Assembly (NCBI GenBank): GCA_900538555.1
Contig: UPYI01000002.1
Coordinates: forward strand, 1 to 64,000
Direction: 5' to 3'
DNA length: 64,000 nt
Source: an uncultured Porphyromonadaceae bacterium
Lineage (GTDB): Bacteria > Bacteroidota > Bacteroidia > Bacteroidales > Barnesiellaceae
Positions 26,612 to 35,812 of this stretch are shown piece after piece. Both the position numbers and the translations under genes were made by a program. Below the pieces are notes generated by a model, which saw only the letters and a list, made by a program, of their open reading frames with translations, made no database searches and was not told the DNA's origin. Within the stretch, counting starts at the first letter, position 1; each line of letters starts with the position of its first letter.

Positions 26612-28306
26612 TCAAGGCTTGGGGATAGCCATGATACGATCGTCGAATTCGTTCTTGGGGACAAGCGATTTCGACTTCACTTTGGCTTTGTAAACATATA
26701 CGGTGTTCGTCGATAAGTTGAGATATTTGGCAACTTCTATGGGATCGTCGATACCCAGCCTCATCAATGCGAAAATACGCATTTCGGTAGAAAGTTCTCC
26801 GGCAGAGTTCAACGTCACCCGATGCTCGGCGGGAAACAGCTTGTTGTATTCGTCGATAAAGTTGGGAAACAATTTCATAAAAGCACTGTCGAATGTGGAG
26901 AAAAGCCGCTCCCACTCTTTTTTGATACCCATATCGTACAAATAACGTTTCAGATCGTCGTACTTCCTTTCGTTCAAAGCACGTATCGCCGATTTGCTCA
27001 TCTCCGCAACTTCGTTCACATATTGGTTGGCTTTGATCGTTTCGATAATATAACGGTCTTTTATATCATTGACTTCTTGCAGATGGGCATTCAGGTTGGA
27101 AAGCGATTCGTTGATATGGTCAAGTTCTTCGGATTTGCTGCGTATGATTTCGTTCGATTCAGCCAACTGGCGGCTGCGCCGTTTCAGCTTGATATACATA
27201 TAGAACAGCAACAGGGCTACCGCGACAAACAACACGACCGCATAGGTACGGAAAACAAGTTTGTTACGGACGAAATAATAACGAGAACTTTCGATCGACG
27301 GCAGGATCGCATTGATCTCGATCTGCCGGATACGGGTATTATAAGCCTTGGCATCGTCGAGTGCCAGATGAATATAGCGGCTTGCCCGATCCAGATCGCC
27401 CCGTTGTTGCAGCAGAGATGCCAGATCTTTGGCTGCGGTAGTTTCCCGCGTCGAAGAACGAATATCATGGATAGCCGAAAGGGCGGCATAATAAATGGCG
27501 GCATCCATATCGCCGAGCCCGATCGCCGCTTTCGCCAACAAGGAATAGGTCACCGCCTTCTGGTGATTGTCCGACGGATAGCTGTCGAGCAACAAGGTAA
27601 ATCGCCGGATGACAATATCGGGAATGTACCGCCAGATCTGGTCCTTCTCGATCGCGGCATGGTCATGCTCATAACATCCTGCCGGAGTCAGTTGCAGCAC
27701 CTTGTCGTAACACTCCTCCCGATGATGGGCATACGAAACGCCCAACTGGCTGTCTCTCCCTACGAACGATTCGAGATTCTGATACAAACGCGCCTTCAAC
27801 GCATAATAGTAGGCATGAACACTCTCCGGAAGTGCATCGACATCGATCAGCTGATCGGTCTCCGCCGCCTCTTTGAAAAAGCCGACAGAGGTATAGCCTT
27901 CGAGCAAAGCGACATACGAAACGGCAAGCTGGGCAGGATTCCCGTTCTGAATCGCCACATCACGCATACGCCCGGCATACGCACAGAGAGAATCGAACTG
28001 AAAGTTCTTGTATTCATCGTATATGGCACGATACAAATCGAACCGGGAGTCGCCGGAAGTCGTATGATTCAATTTAAGCCGGAGCGAAGCCAGCCGGTTC
28101 TTCTTTGCCGTATCGTATGCTTCCCGGTTGCCGATTTCCGTGTCGAGCAAACTCAATACGGAGTCGATCTGGTGCGGTGTTACCGACGAAGCCGCAGCCA
28201 CAGGGAAAATACAGAAAAGCCCCGACAGGAGGATATACAGAAAAAACGGTGCAGCAACAGACGGAAAAGTAAAATAACGATTCATACGAATAGATATGTT
28301 TTTCAT
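26612..28306 (-). CDS. SusR-like membrane-spanning TPR/HTH regulator (DUF6377 type)
   Basis: A 564-residue protein. An N-terminal signal or anchor (about 20-40) precedes TPR-like helices in the periplasm (about 45-340), one transmembrane helix (about 352-374), a coiled coil (375-420) and a cytoplasmic region with a C-terminal helix-turn-helix (about 510-550: EVAKYLNLSTNTVYVYKAKVK). This is the layout of SusR and related DUF6377 proteins, which sense a sugar in the periplasm and activate the locus directly. It is upstream of susC in the same orientation with a 190-base gap, so it may have a separate promoter. The activating sugar (maltose in the Sus model) is inferred only. Confidence 0.85.
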   Translation of the reverse strand: MKNISIRMNRYFTFPSVAAPFFLYILLSGLFCIFPVAAASSVTPHQIDSVLSLLDTEIGNREAYDTAKKNRLASLRLKLNHTTSGDSRFDLYRAIYDEYKNFQFDSLCAYAGRMRDVAIQNGNPAQLAVSYVALLEGYTSVGFFKEAAETDQLIDVDALPESVHAYYYALKARLYQNLESFVGRDSQLGVSYAHHREECYDKVLQLTPAGCYEHDHAAIEKDQIWRYIPDIVIRRFTLLLDSYPSDNHQKAVTYSLLAKAAIGLGDMDAAIYYAALSAIHDIRSSTRETTAAKDLASLLQQRGDLDRASRYIHLALDDAKAYNTRIRQIEINAILPSIESSRYYFVRNKLVFRTYAVVLFVAVALLLFYMYIKLKRRSRQLAESNEIIRSKSEELDHINESLSNLNAHLQEVNDIKDRYIIETIKANQYVNEVAEMSKSAIRALNERKYDDLKRYLYDMGIKKEWERLFSTFDSAFMKLFPNFIDEYNKLFPAEHRVTLNSAGELSTEMRIFALMRLGIDDPIEVAKYLNLSTNTVYVYKAKVKSKSLVPKNEFDDRIMAIPKP

Positions 28307-28447
28307 GTAATGAACAATTGCACTTATCGCCGTAACGAAGAATCAGCCGGCAACGATGTTTACTTCGACAAAAGTAATTATTTTATAAATATAAACTTTT
28401 TCCCATAGGAAAAAACATATACCGGATATGCTTCGACGGCACACGGT

Positions 28448-29248
28448 TCAAAAATCGATCTTCGACGGCGAAACGCCGAAATGGCGTTTGAACATTCTTG
28501 AAAAATAGGCAATGTCGTTGAACCCGCAATGCCAACAAGCCTCGGAAACATTCCGTTCGTTCCAAAGCAACAGGGCATACGCATTCTCCAAACGGACCCG
28601 GTTCAGATACGAAAAGAAGGTTTCGCCGGTGTGCCGTTTGAAAAAAGTACAAAACGCACTCCGGTTCATTCCCACATGAGCCGCGGCATCTTCAAGGGTG
28701 ATCCGGCGCATGTAGTTGCACGACACAAATGTCTCGATCCGCGAAATCCGCCAAAGCGCGGTATTCTTCGGTATATATCCCGAACCGACGGCATACGACA
28801 CGGCACGAAACAATCGCGACAGGAGAGACACGACACAAACCTCTTCCGGCTTCTCCTCTGCCAGAAAATCGGACAGCGCCTCTTTAAGCGCCCGTTTATC
28901 TTCGCCTTCGAACGATTGTGCCGAAACAATCAGACGGAACGACGAGATCTGCTCGCTTAAAGCGGGAAATGCGACGGCAAGGGCATCCAGCAGACGATCG
29001 CCGAAACGGAATGTCATATTTTCAATCACCGGCACATCTCCGGGCTTAACGACAAACTCCCAGCAATGGGGCATGCCCGGTGGGACAAGAATCAAATCTC
29101 CGGCAGAAAACCGTCCGGTATCGTCTCCGAGCGTACGTATCCCCTCGCCGACAACGACATACGACAACTCCCACGTCTCCTGCGTATGCAAAGGCGCCTG
29201 TTTCTCCGGCGAAAGAATCACATGATCGAACTCGTATGTTTTTTGCAT
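28448..29248 (-). CDS. AraC-family transcription regulator with cupin sensor domain
   Basis: A 266-residue protein from the ATG at 29248, which follows a purine-rich GGGGAGGGGGAGA ribosome-binding region. Two -7 boxes upstream (29284-29301) exclude the longer start at 29353. Residues about 5-90 form a cupin-type ligand pocket (VVVGEGIRTL, AGDLILVPPGMPH). The C-terminal AraC domain (about 165-266) has both helix-turn-helices (LEDAAAHVGMNRSAFCTFFKR and CGFNDIAYFSRMFKRHFG). It is divergent from the acyltransferase gene and follows the PUL; either could be its target. Confidence 0.93.
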   Translation of the reverse strand: MQKTYEFDHVILSPEKQAPLHTQETWELSYVVVGEGIRTLGDDTGRFSAGDLILVPPGMPHCWEFVVKPGDVPVIENMTFRFGDRLLDALAVAFPALSEQISSFRLIVSAQSFEGEDKRALKEALSDFLAEEKPEEVCVVSLLSRLFRAVSYAVGSGYIPKNTALWRISRIETFVSCNYMRRITLEDAAAHVGMNRSAFCTFFKRHTGETFFSYLNRVRLENAYALLLWNERNVSEACWHCGFNDIAYFSRMFKRHFGVSPSKIDF

Positions 29249-29283
29249 GGCGGTCTCCCCCTCCCCGATTTGAAAATATAATC

Positions 29284-29336
29284 CAAATATAGACAAATAT
29301 ACTCCAAATGCCAAGTCCGGATATGATTTAATTTTG
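29284..29336. promoter_or_regulatory. Divergent promoter region, araC-type gene and acyltransferase gene
   Basis: On the minus strand two TATATTTG boxes lie in tandem (complements of 29284-29291 and 29294-29301) for the AraC gene. On the plus strand TAATTTTG at 29329-29336 fits a -7 box for the acyltransferase gene at 29407. The shared spacer is short enough for common control by the AraC protein. Confidence 0.55.
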
Positions 29337-29406
29337 CGATTGCTTTTAGTCAAGCATCAGTCTGAAACAAACACATATCAATAAAGAGGATAAAACAACA
29401 ATCACT

Positions 29407-30561
29407 ATGAACAATTCCGTTTATCTGGCATCGAAACCCCGTTACGAAATACTCGACGGACTTCGGGGCGTAGCATCGATACTGGTAGTCTTATTTCATA
29501 TTTTTGAAACGTATTCGACTTCGGCTGCCGACCAGATCATCAACCACGGCTATCTTGCCGTCGATTTCTTTTTTGTCTTGTCGGGGTTTGTCGTCGGATA
29601 TGCTTATGACGACCGTTGGAGCAAAATGACGACTTGGGGATTTTTCAAACGCCGTCTCGTCCGGCTTCAACCGATGGTAATCATGGGTACGCTTATCGGT
29701 GCCTGCCTTTTCTATCTGGGGCAGGACGGATTCCCCCTGATCGGGCAAACCGGCGGGTGGAAGTTCCTGTTGGTGACTTTAATGGGGTGTTGCATGATTC
29801 CCTGCGGGATGGGAATGGATATTCGCGGCTGGGGCGAAACCAATCCGCTCAACGGCCCGAACTGGTCTCTCACCTACGAATACATCGCCAACATTCTGTA
29901 TGCGTTGGTTATCAGACGGTTCTCGACATGGTTGCTGACGATATTCGTCGCCCTCTCCGCCTTCCTCACCCTCGATCTCTGTCTGAATCTGAACGTATTC
30001 GGATTACTGACTCCCGAACGCGATTCGAAAATGTTTACCGTGATCGGCGGATGGAGCCTCACTCCCGAACAGATTTACATCGGGTTCACCCGATTGCTGT
30101 ACCCGTTCTTCTGCGGACTTCTGATTTCCCGTATCGGCAAATACATCAAGGTGCGCCGTGGATTCTGGTGGTGTTCTTTCGCCCTGATCGTACTCTTCGC
30201 CATACCTTGTGTGGGCGGAGCCGGCTCGATTCTGAACGGATGGTACAATGCCGCCTGCATTCTACTGCTCTTCCCGTTGATCGTCTCCATAGGAGCCGGA
30301 AGCACGATATCCGGCAAACGGAGCGAGAAGATCTGCTCTCTCCTCGGAGGAATCTCCTACCCGCTATATATCACCCATTACCCGTTGATATATCTCCAAG
30401 CAGATTGGGCGTTCAATCATCCCGACGCGTCATTAGCCGCTCACATAGCAACATCGGCAGGCGTATTCATCCTGTCTGTGGCAATTGCATACGCCTGTCT
30501 GAAATTGTACGACGAACCGGTACGCGACTGGCTGAAACGGCATTGGCTCATGAAAAAGTAA
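29407..30561 (+). CDS. Acyltransferase-3 family membrane protein
   Basis: A 384-residue polytopic inner-membrane protein of the acyltransferase-3 (OafA/NodX-like) family, with about ten hydrophobic helices. The family motifs are RYEILDGLRGVASILVVLFHIFE (residues about 12-34, with the conserved His), FFFVLSGF (about 54-61) and the RRL(V)RL segment after the third helix. Such proteins move acetyl or other acyl groups onto surface sugars. The substrate is unknown. It is a single gene with a strong terminator. Confidence 0.9.
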   Translation: MNNSVYLASKPRYEILDGLRGVASILVVLFHIFETYSTSAADQIINHGYLAVDFFFVLSGFVVGYAYDDRWSKMTTWGFFKRRLVRLQPMVIMGTLIGACLFYLGQDGFPLIGQTGGWKFLLVTLMGCCMIPCGMGMDIRGWGETNPLNGPNWSLTYEYIANILYALVIRRFSTWLLTIFVALSAFLTLDLCLNLNVFGLLTPERDSKMFTVIGGWSLTPEQIYIGFTRLLYPFFCGLLISRIGKYIKVRRGFWWCSFALIVLFAIPCVGGAGSILNGWYNAACILLLFPLIVSIGAGSTISGKRSEKICSLLGGISYPLYITHYPLIYLQADWAFNHPDASLAAHIATSAGVFILSVAIAYACLKLYDEPVRDWLKRHWLMKK

Positions 30562-30587
30562 TCGCCGGATAAATTTGGTGTTACACG

Positions 30588-30636
30588 CCACTTGCACTAT
30601 CTTTACATCGTGAAGATAATGCAAGTGGTTTTTATT
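30588..30636 (+). terminator. Intrinsic terminator of the acyltransferase gene
   Basis: A long stem: CCACTTGCA with an inner ATCTT arm (30588-30605) pairs with AAGAT and GCAAGTGG (30612-30628), followed by TTTTTATTT. Confidence 0.85.
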
Positions 30637-30710
30637 TACGGCTGCATACCTGCCGTGCCGGCAGGCTTCGACCGGCACACAGAGTAGCTCCGTTTTTGAC
30701 TATTATTCTT

Positions 30711-31634
30711 ATGGGGAAATTTGAAGTGAACATACTGGGCTGCGGATCGGCACTGCCGACCTTGCGCCACTTGCCGAGCGCACAAGTCCTGAATATCCGC
30801 GAGAATCTGTTTATGATCGACTGCGGAGAAGGGACCCAGTTGCAGATGCGCCGGATGAGACTGAAATTTTCCCGGCTCGGGCATATCTTCCTCACACACC
30901 TGCACGGCGATCACTGCTTCGGGCTGTTAGGGCTGATCTCGACCCTGGAACTGCTGGGACATAGCGGCGAACTGGTCATTCATGCTCCGGCGGATGCCGA
31001 ACGGGTATTTCGTCCCCAACTCGATTTTTTCTGCCGCGACATGGCAACACAGATCCGTTTCGAACCGGTATCTACCGGCTCTCCGGCAATCATACACGAA
31101 GACAAGGCGTTCCGGGTGACCTCATTCCCGTTGAAACACCGAGTCCCCACAGCCGGATATCTGTTCGAAGAGAAACAGGGCGAACGGCATCTGATCGGTG
31201 ATATGGTGAAGTTCTACGAAATACCGGTACGGCAGATTCCCGACATTAAATCCGGAGCCGATTTCATTACGAAAGACGGCACGGTGATTCCGAACGAACG
31301 GCTGACCCGACCGGCAACCCCCGCAGTGCGTTATGCCTATTGTTGCGACACGATGTACCGTCCCGATCTCGCATCCCGGATAGACGGCGTAGACCTGTTG
31401 TACCACGATGCCACCTACGGCGACGGATTGGATGTACGGGCAAAAGAAACCATGCACTCTACTGCCCGGCAAGCAGCCATGCTGGCACGCGACGCACAGG
31501 TAAAACAATTGTTATTAGGACATTTCTCGGCCCGCTACGACGACGAAACCGCGTTGTTGCAACAAGCCCGCGAAATTTTCCCCAATACGATTCTGGCAAA
31601 GGAGGGGCTGAACATCCCGCTGGGACATCCGTAA
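30711..31634 (+). CDS. rnz: Ribonuclease Z
   Basis: A 307-residue zinc endonuclease that trims tRNA 3' ends, needed here because the tRNA at 9438 has no encoded CCA. The start at 30711 (MGKFEVNILGCGSA) is the family start; an upstream ATG five codons before is less likely. The metallo-beta-lactamase signature is FLTHLHGDHCFGLLG (about 60-74), with further metal ligands in AYCCDTMY, YHDATY and LLGHFSARY. No neighbour is functionally linked. Confidence 0.96.
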   Translation: MGKFEVNILGCGSALPTLRHLPSAQVLNIRENLFMIDCGEGTQLQMRRMRLKFSRLGHIFLTHLHGDHCFGLLGLISTLELLGHSGELVIHAPADAERVFRPQLDFFCRDMATQIRFEPVSTGSPAIIHEDKAFRVTSFPLKHRVPTAGYLFEEKQGERHLIGDMVKFYEIPVRQIPDIKSGADFITKDGTVIPNERLTRPATPAVRYAYCCDTMYRPDLASRIDGVDLLYHDATYGDGLDVRAKETMHSTARQAAMLARDAQVKQLLLGHFSARYDDETALLQQAREIFPNTILAKEGLNIPLGHP

Positions 31635-31670
31635 TCGGGCTACCCCCATCCCGTAAATAGTTGCACCGAT

Positions 31671-31711
31671 TAAGCCGGGGCGCAGCGTTTATTGGTAATT
31701 AAAAATTTAAA
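31671..31711 (-). repeat. Family-2 repeat fragment
   Basis: Read on the minus strand it matches the left part of the family-2 unit (TTTAAATTTTTAATTACCAATAAACGCTGCGCCCCGGC-like), without the CAAGTTT-ACTTG half. It ends exactly where the open frame of the small lipoprotein gene begins. Confidence 0.65.
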
Positions 31712-31776
31712 TTTTATCTATAAATCCGCACGGAAACAAAATATCATACCGCATCATATCGGTCGTTTTCTTTTCC

Positions 31777-32172
31777 TTGTTCTTCTTCGATTCATTCGGG
31801 ACATGCGAAAAGAAAATCAAAGATTTCTATATCGAATATATGCAGAACGCAGAGCACGACCCGACATTGAATGACGCCCTGTGCAATGCCTATATGACTC
31901 CGGAACTTATCTCACAGTTGAAAAGTTATATCGAAAAATCGGATGTAGACCCTATAATCCGTGCCCAAGACGTAAGCGAATATGCCGTCCGATCCGTGTC
32001 TGTGACATCCTTGTCCGACGGGTGGTATATGGTCAGATATAAATGGGACAGCAACAGCAAGTACACGGAAATCCCGTTAAAAGTATGCGATTGCGACAAC
32101 GCCATGAAGATTGTATATATCACGCCGATATGGCTTGGAAACCGATACGGAGACAAATTGCTGCAAAAATAA
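31777..32172 (+). CDS. Small lipoprotein-like protein without a clear ATG start
   Basis: About 131 residues from a TTG at 31777. The reading frame is open from 31711, and the codons before the TTG encode what looks like the missing front of a lipoprotein signal (KISYRIISVVFFSLFFF, then GTC), but no ATG or GTG is present there. The mature part (IKDFYIEYM, LTPELI-like YMTPELISQLKSYI, and a final YITPIWLGNRYG) resembles DUF3828-type periplasmic proteins; this match is tentative. The family-2 fragment immediately upstream may have displaced the original start, so the gene could be silent. Confidence 0.5.
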   Translation: MFFFDSFGTCEKKIKDFYIEYMQNAEHDPTLNDALCNAYMTPELISQLKSYIEKSDVDPIIRAQDVSEYAVRSVSVTSLSDGWYMVRYKWDSNSKYTEIPLKVCDCDNAMKIVYITPIWLGNRYGDKLLQK

Positions 32173-32252
32173 AGCTACCTCTTCGTTGCCCGGGTTGTTT
32201 CCTTGTCAGGCAAATCGTTCAAAAGCGGTCGGGCAATCATCGGAAGGCTCGC

Positions 32253-33680
32253 TCAACGAATAATTATTTTGCAACTCTCAATGCTTCGACCATTCTCCAT
32301 CAAGGTAAAAATATACATTCCGGAGGTAAAGCCCTGCGTCGGGATGGAAACTTTCGTCGTTTCGGGATCAACAGCCTGACTATATATACGCTCCCCGTCC
32401 AACGACGAGACCGATATAGAGCGGGGCGTATTGTTCCCGGCTGGGATGGTGATTGTGATCGGTGCGCCATGATTCGCCGGGTTTGGTGACGCAGAAATAC
32501 GGTTCTCGTCACGAATAACCTTAGCTACACCGGTCGATTTGTCTATTCGATAGAAACGAGTCGTATGTACATAATCCCGATTCTCGTTGTACCAACTAAA
32601 TTCGGCTTGTGCAAGAATACAGTTGTCGGACTTGAAAAATTCGATCGACGCATTCCCTTTGCAATTGTCGGGAATAGGGAATGAATAGATTACAGTTCCG
32701 TCTTCTGAAACGACTTCAAGTCCGGTGTAACGGACGCCGAAACGTTTCTGACGAAAATCTTCCTCTCCATCTCCGTCACGGTCGGAAGCTGTTATGCCGA
32801 AAAGATATTCGGCAGCATCCCGATAGTCGGGGTTGAAGGAGTCGCTCATTCCACCGCCCTCGCAGACTTCCGCTTTATATCTCACATATTCGAACTTTAT
32901 GTCATCGTTGAAGAAAGTTTGAGAGAATGGCAGATAAACACCTCCGTTCCAGTGGTTCATATTTGCCACATCTATACAGCGAGGAGTACAGAAGTTGCTT
33001 ACAGGCACATCATACCATGTCGAAACGATCCACCCGCCGTCGCATTTCGGAACTTGGGTAGAATAGGTATATAAGAATCCCCACATATCGGCGGCATCGA
33101 GATAGGTCTCGACTTTCGTCAGATACTCGGAATATGGGTAATAGCCTCCGGGCTGGATTTGCAAAGCGATATAAATTGTCGAGCCGTCCGAATAACAATT
33201 GGAAGCAAGACCCTCGATAGAGATCGTGGGATCCAGATATTTATTGTTGTCGTAGAACCAATCGACGAAAGCCGATTTTCTGGCATCCATATCCGACACG
33301 GAGGGCAAACCGTTTGTATCGGAAACAGGAGGGACTACGCCGGACAATTGCATCCGCTCTTCCGTGATGATTTTGGTCTTTACGATCGAACCGGTAGATT
33401 TGCGTTCTTCGGTAACTGTGTACGGATGGAGAATCTGAAAGTTGAACGATTTCAGCGGATTCAACTCAAAATCGAAAATTTGAGCCTCATAGTTCGTACT
33501 CCCCTCTGTATAGCCATATTCGTCATCGGAAAAATAGATGGCGGCTTCTCCGTTTTTCATAAATGCGCCGGGAATAAATCGGGTAGACGCATTGTCCATT
33601 TCCGCTACCATAGTCTGTGCATGAGCGCAAACGGCAAAAGTAAAAGCGATGATTGATAATGAAACGACTCTAAGATTCAT
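32253..33680 (-). CDS. Secreted protein with T9SS-type C-terminal sorting domain
   Basis: A 475-residue exported protein from the ATG at 33680 (signal peptide ending AVCAHA). The longer frame to 33779 has no start context and runs into a repeat. The middle is beta-rich with no enzyme motif I recognise; acidic stretches such as DRDGDGEED (about 305) could bind calcium. The last 85 residues fit the type IX secretion sorting domain: SASPNPANHGAPITI, a central SLDGERIY and the end GMYIFTLMENGRSIESCKIIIR. Export across the outer membrane is therefore inferred. It is a single gene. Confidence 0.75.
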   Translation of the reverse strand: MNLRVVSLSIIAFTFAVCAHAQTMVAEMDNASTRFIPGAFMKNGEAAIYFSDDEYGYTEGSTNYEAQIFDFELNPLKSFNFQILHPYTVTEERKSTGSIVKTKIITEERMQLSGVVPPVSDTNGLPSVSDMDARKSAFVDWFYDNNKYLDPTISIEGLASNCYSDGSTIYIALQIQPGGYYPYSEYLTKVETYLDAADMWGFLYTYSTQVPKCDGGWIVSTWYDVPVSNFCTPRCIDVANMNHWNGGVYLPFSQTFFNDDIKFEYVRYKAEVCEGGGMSDSFNPDYRDAAEYLFGITASDRDGDGEEDFRQKRFGVRYTGLEVVSEDGTVIYSFPIPDNCKGNASIEFFKSDNCILAQAEFSWYNENRDYVHTTRFYRIDKSTGVAKVIRDENRISASPNPANHGAPITITIPAGNNTPRSISVSSLDGERIYSQAVDPETTKVSIPTQGFTSGMYIFTLMENGRSIESCKIIIR

Positions 33681-33756
33681 GGTTATTTCCAATTTATGAG
33701 TGACAGTCCGGCTGAAAAATCGACACCAGATATACAGCCGTTTCGAGAAAACGAAA

Positions 33757-33918
33757 AGACGATGTGTCAGAATGTCCAATCTGCTGCGTTGCCATCGGAG
33801 TTCGGGCTAAGTCGTTTACGTCAGTAAACTCCTGTCATCCTCGACGCCTTGCATCTTAGACATTCTAACGCACCGAAAAGGGGGTGTATCGTAAACTTAA
33901 ATTCCGATACAACCCCTT
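33757..33918 (-). repeat. Family-1 terminator-tail repeat, copy D; terminator of rpsA
   Basis: Orientation is minus. The hairpin (33877-33918) begins 28 bases past the rpsA stop and the conserved tail runs down to 33757. The stem is slightly imperfect compared with copy A (GGGGGTGTATCG against CGATACAACCCC), while the tail keeps GCGTTAGAATGTCTAAGATG and the CGTTTAC-GT-CAGTAAACTCC inverted repeat. Confidence 0.9.
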
Positions 33919-33945
33919 GTATTTTATTTATCGGTAATATTCCGA

Positions 33946-35721
33946 TTATTTGCCCGAAAGTTTTTCTTTCAAAGCAGAGAGAGCTTCGATGTCACCCAAC
34001 GTAGTTTTTTCTATGTTGTTGTTTACTACCGTAGTCTCTTCGGATGCAGCTTTCTTAGATGCTTTTTTAGCAGCAGCCTCTTTCTTAGCTTCATCTTCGA
34101 AGATGCGGCTGTGAGAAAGGATGATACGTTTAGCGTCTTTGTTGAATTCGATTACTTTGAATTCGAGTTTTTCGTCTACTTGGGCTTGCGTACCGTCTTG
34201 TTTTACCAAGTGTTTCGGAGTAGCGAAACCTTCAACGCCGTAAGGCAATGCGATTACCGCGCCTTTTTCGAGCATTTCAACGATCGTACCTTCGTGGATC
34301 GAACCTACCGTAAATACGGTTTCGAATACATCCCACGGATTTTCTTCGAGCTGTTTGTGACCGAGGCTCAAACGACGGTTTTCCTTGTCGATTTCCAATA
34401 CCTGAACATCGATGTCTGCACCGATCTGAGTAAATTCAGAGGGGTGTTTGATTTTCTTCGTCCAAGAGAGGTCGGAGATGTGGATCAGACCGTCTACGCC
34501 TTCTTCGATTTCTACGAATACACCGAAGTTTGTGAAGTTACGAACTTTTGCTTTGTGAGCGGAACCCACAGCATATTTCGTTTCGATATTTTCCCACGGA
34601 TCGGCTTTGAGTTGTTTGATACCCAACGACATTTTGCGTTCTTCGCGGTCGAGCGTCAAGATAACGGCTTCTACTTCGTCGCCTACTTTCATGAAATCTT
34701 GTGCGCTGCGGAGATGTTGCGACCAAGACATTTCAGATACGTGGATCAGACCTTCTACACCCGGAGCGATTTCGATGAATGCACCGTAGTCAGCCATAAC
34801 CACTACTTTACCTTTTACTTTGTCACCTACTTTCAGGTCGGCATCCAAAGCATCCCACGGATGAGCTTGGAGTTGTTTCAGACCGAGAGCGATACGTTTC
34901 TTTTCATCGTCGAAGTCGAGGATAACCACATTGAGTTTTTGATCGAGGCTAACCACTTCTTCCGGATGAGAAACACGTCCCCAAGAGAGGTCGGTGATGT
35001 GGATAAGACCATCTACGCCACCCAAGTCGATGAATACGCCGTAAGAAGTGATGTTCTTAACCGTACCTTCCAATACTTGTCCTTTTTCGAGTTTGGCGAT
35101 GATGTCTTTCTTCTGTTGTTCGAGCTCGGCTTCGATAAGAGCTTTGTGCGAAACAACCACGTTTTTAAATTCTTGGTTGATTTTAACCACTTTGAATTCC
35201 ATCGTCTTTCCTACGAATACATCGTAGTCGCGGATGGGTTTAACGTCGATTTGCGAACCGGGCAAGAATGCTTCGATACCGAATACATCGACGATCATAC
35301 CGCCTTTCGTACGGCATTTGATGTAACCCTTAATGATCTCGTCGTTTTCGAGAGCAGAGTTCACACGATCCCAAGAACGGGTAGCGCGAGCTTTTTTGTG
35401 AGAAAGAACCAATTGTCCTTTTTTGTCTTCCTGATTTTCGATGTAGACTTCTACGGTGTCGCCTACTTTCAGATCGGGATTGTAACGGAATTCACTCATA
35501 GAGATGATACCGTCCGATTTGTAACCGATGTTTACAACGGCTTCTCTCTTGTTCAAAGAGATTACAGTACCTTCGAGTACTTCTTTGTCTTTGATGGTAT
35601 TCAAAGACTGGTCATAAGTATTTACCAACTCTTCGTGGCTCTTATCACCATACACTTCGCCTTTTTCAAAGGCTTCCCAGTCGAAATTTTCTACCGGGCT
35701 GTTTTTAAGTTCGTTTGACAT
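33946..35721 (-). CDS. rpsA: 30S ribosomal protein S1
   Basis: A 591-residue protein with six S1 RNA-binding domains, needed to bring mRNA to the ribosome, especially where Shine-Dalgarno sites are weak as here. The repeats are visible as G.V....GA.V.......GL.H.S blocks, for example GTVKNITSYGVFIDLGGVDG, GKVVVMADYGAFIEIAPGVEG and KVRNFTNFGVFVEIEEGVDG. The N-terminus is shorter and the C-terminal tail is Lys/Ala-rich, as in other Bacteroidota. Its base composition (more T-rich third positions) differs from neighbours, fitting high expression. It has a good promoter and is terminated by a family-1 repeat. Confidence 0.97.
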   Translation of the reverse strand: MSNELKNSPVENFDWEAFEKGEVYGDKSHEELVNTYDQSLNTIKDKEVLEGTVISLNKREAVVNIGYKSDGIISMSEFRYNPDLKVGDTVEVYIENQEDKKGQLVLSHKKARATRSWDRVNSALENDEIIKGYIKCRTKGGMIVDVFGIEAFLPGSQIDVKPIRDYDVFVGKTMEFKVVKINQEFKNVVVSHKALIEAELEQQKKDIIAKLEKGQVLEGTVKNITSYGVFIDLGGVDGLIHITDLSWGRVSHPEEVVSLDQKLNVVILDFDDEKKRIALGLKQLQAHPWDALDADLKVGDKVKGKVVVMADYGAFIEIAPGVEGLIHVSEMSWSQHLRSAQDFMKVGDEVEAVILTLDREERKMSLGIKQLKADPWENIETKYAVGSAHKAKVRNFTNFGVFVEIEEGVDGLIHISDLSWTKKIKHPSEFTQIGADIDVQVLEIDKENRRLSLGHKQLEENPWDVFETVFTVGSIHEGTIVEMLEKGAVIALPYGVEGFATPKHLVKQDGTQAQVDEKLEFKVIEFNKDAKRIILSHSRIFEDEAKKEAAAKKASKKAASEETTVVNNNIEKTTLGDIEALSALKEKLSGK

Positions 35722-35782
35722 GTTGTTAATTAGTTGATTTCCTTTAATAAGTTAGACATTATATGGTCTGTTAAAATCGGGG

Positions 35783-35812
35783 CGAAGATACGGAAGATTT
35801 CCCAATCCGCAA
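35783..35812 (-). promoter_or_regulatory. Promoter of rpsA
   Basis: Minus strand: TTG (complement of 35810-35812), 19-base spacer, TATCTTCG (complement of 35783-35790). It gives a leader of about 55 bases before the ATG at 35721. Confidence 0.7.

Noticed and set aside
31692..31874. A 60-codon frame overlapping the start region of the small lipoprotein gene
   Set aside because: It is in a different frame, lies mostly on a repeat fragment and the real gene, and has no coding features.
34111..35718. A 535-codon plus-strand frame opposite rpsA
   Set aside because: Tyr/Phe/Asp-rich shadow of ribosomal protein S1; no start signal or family.
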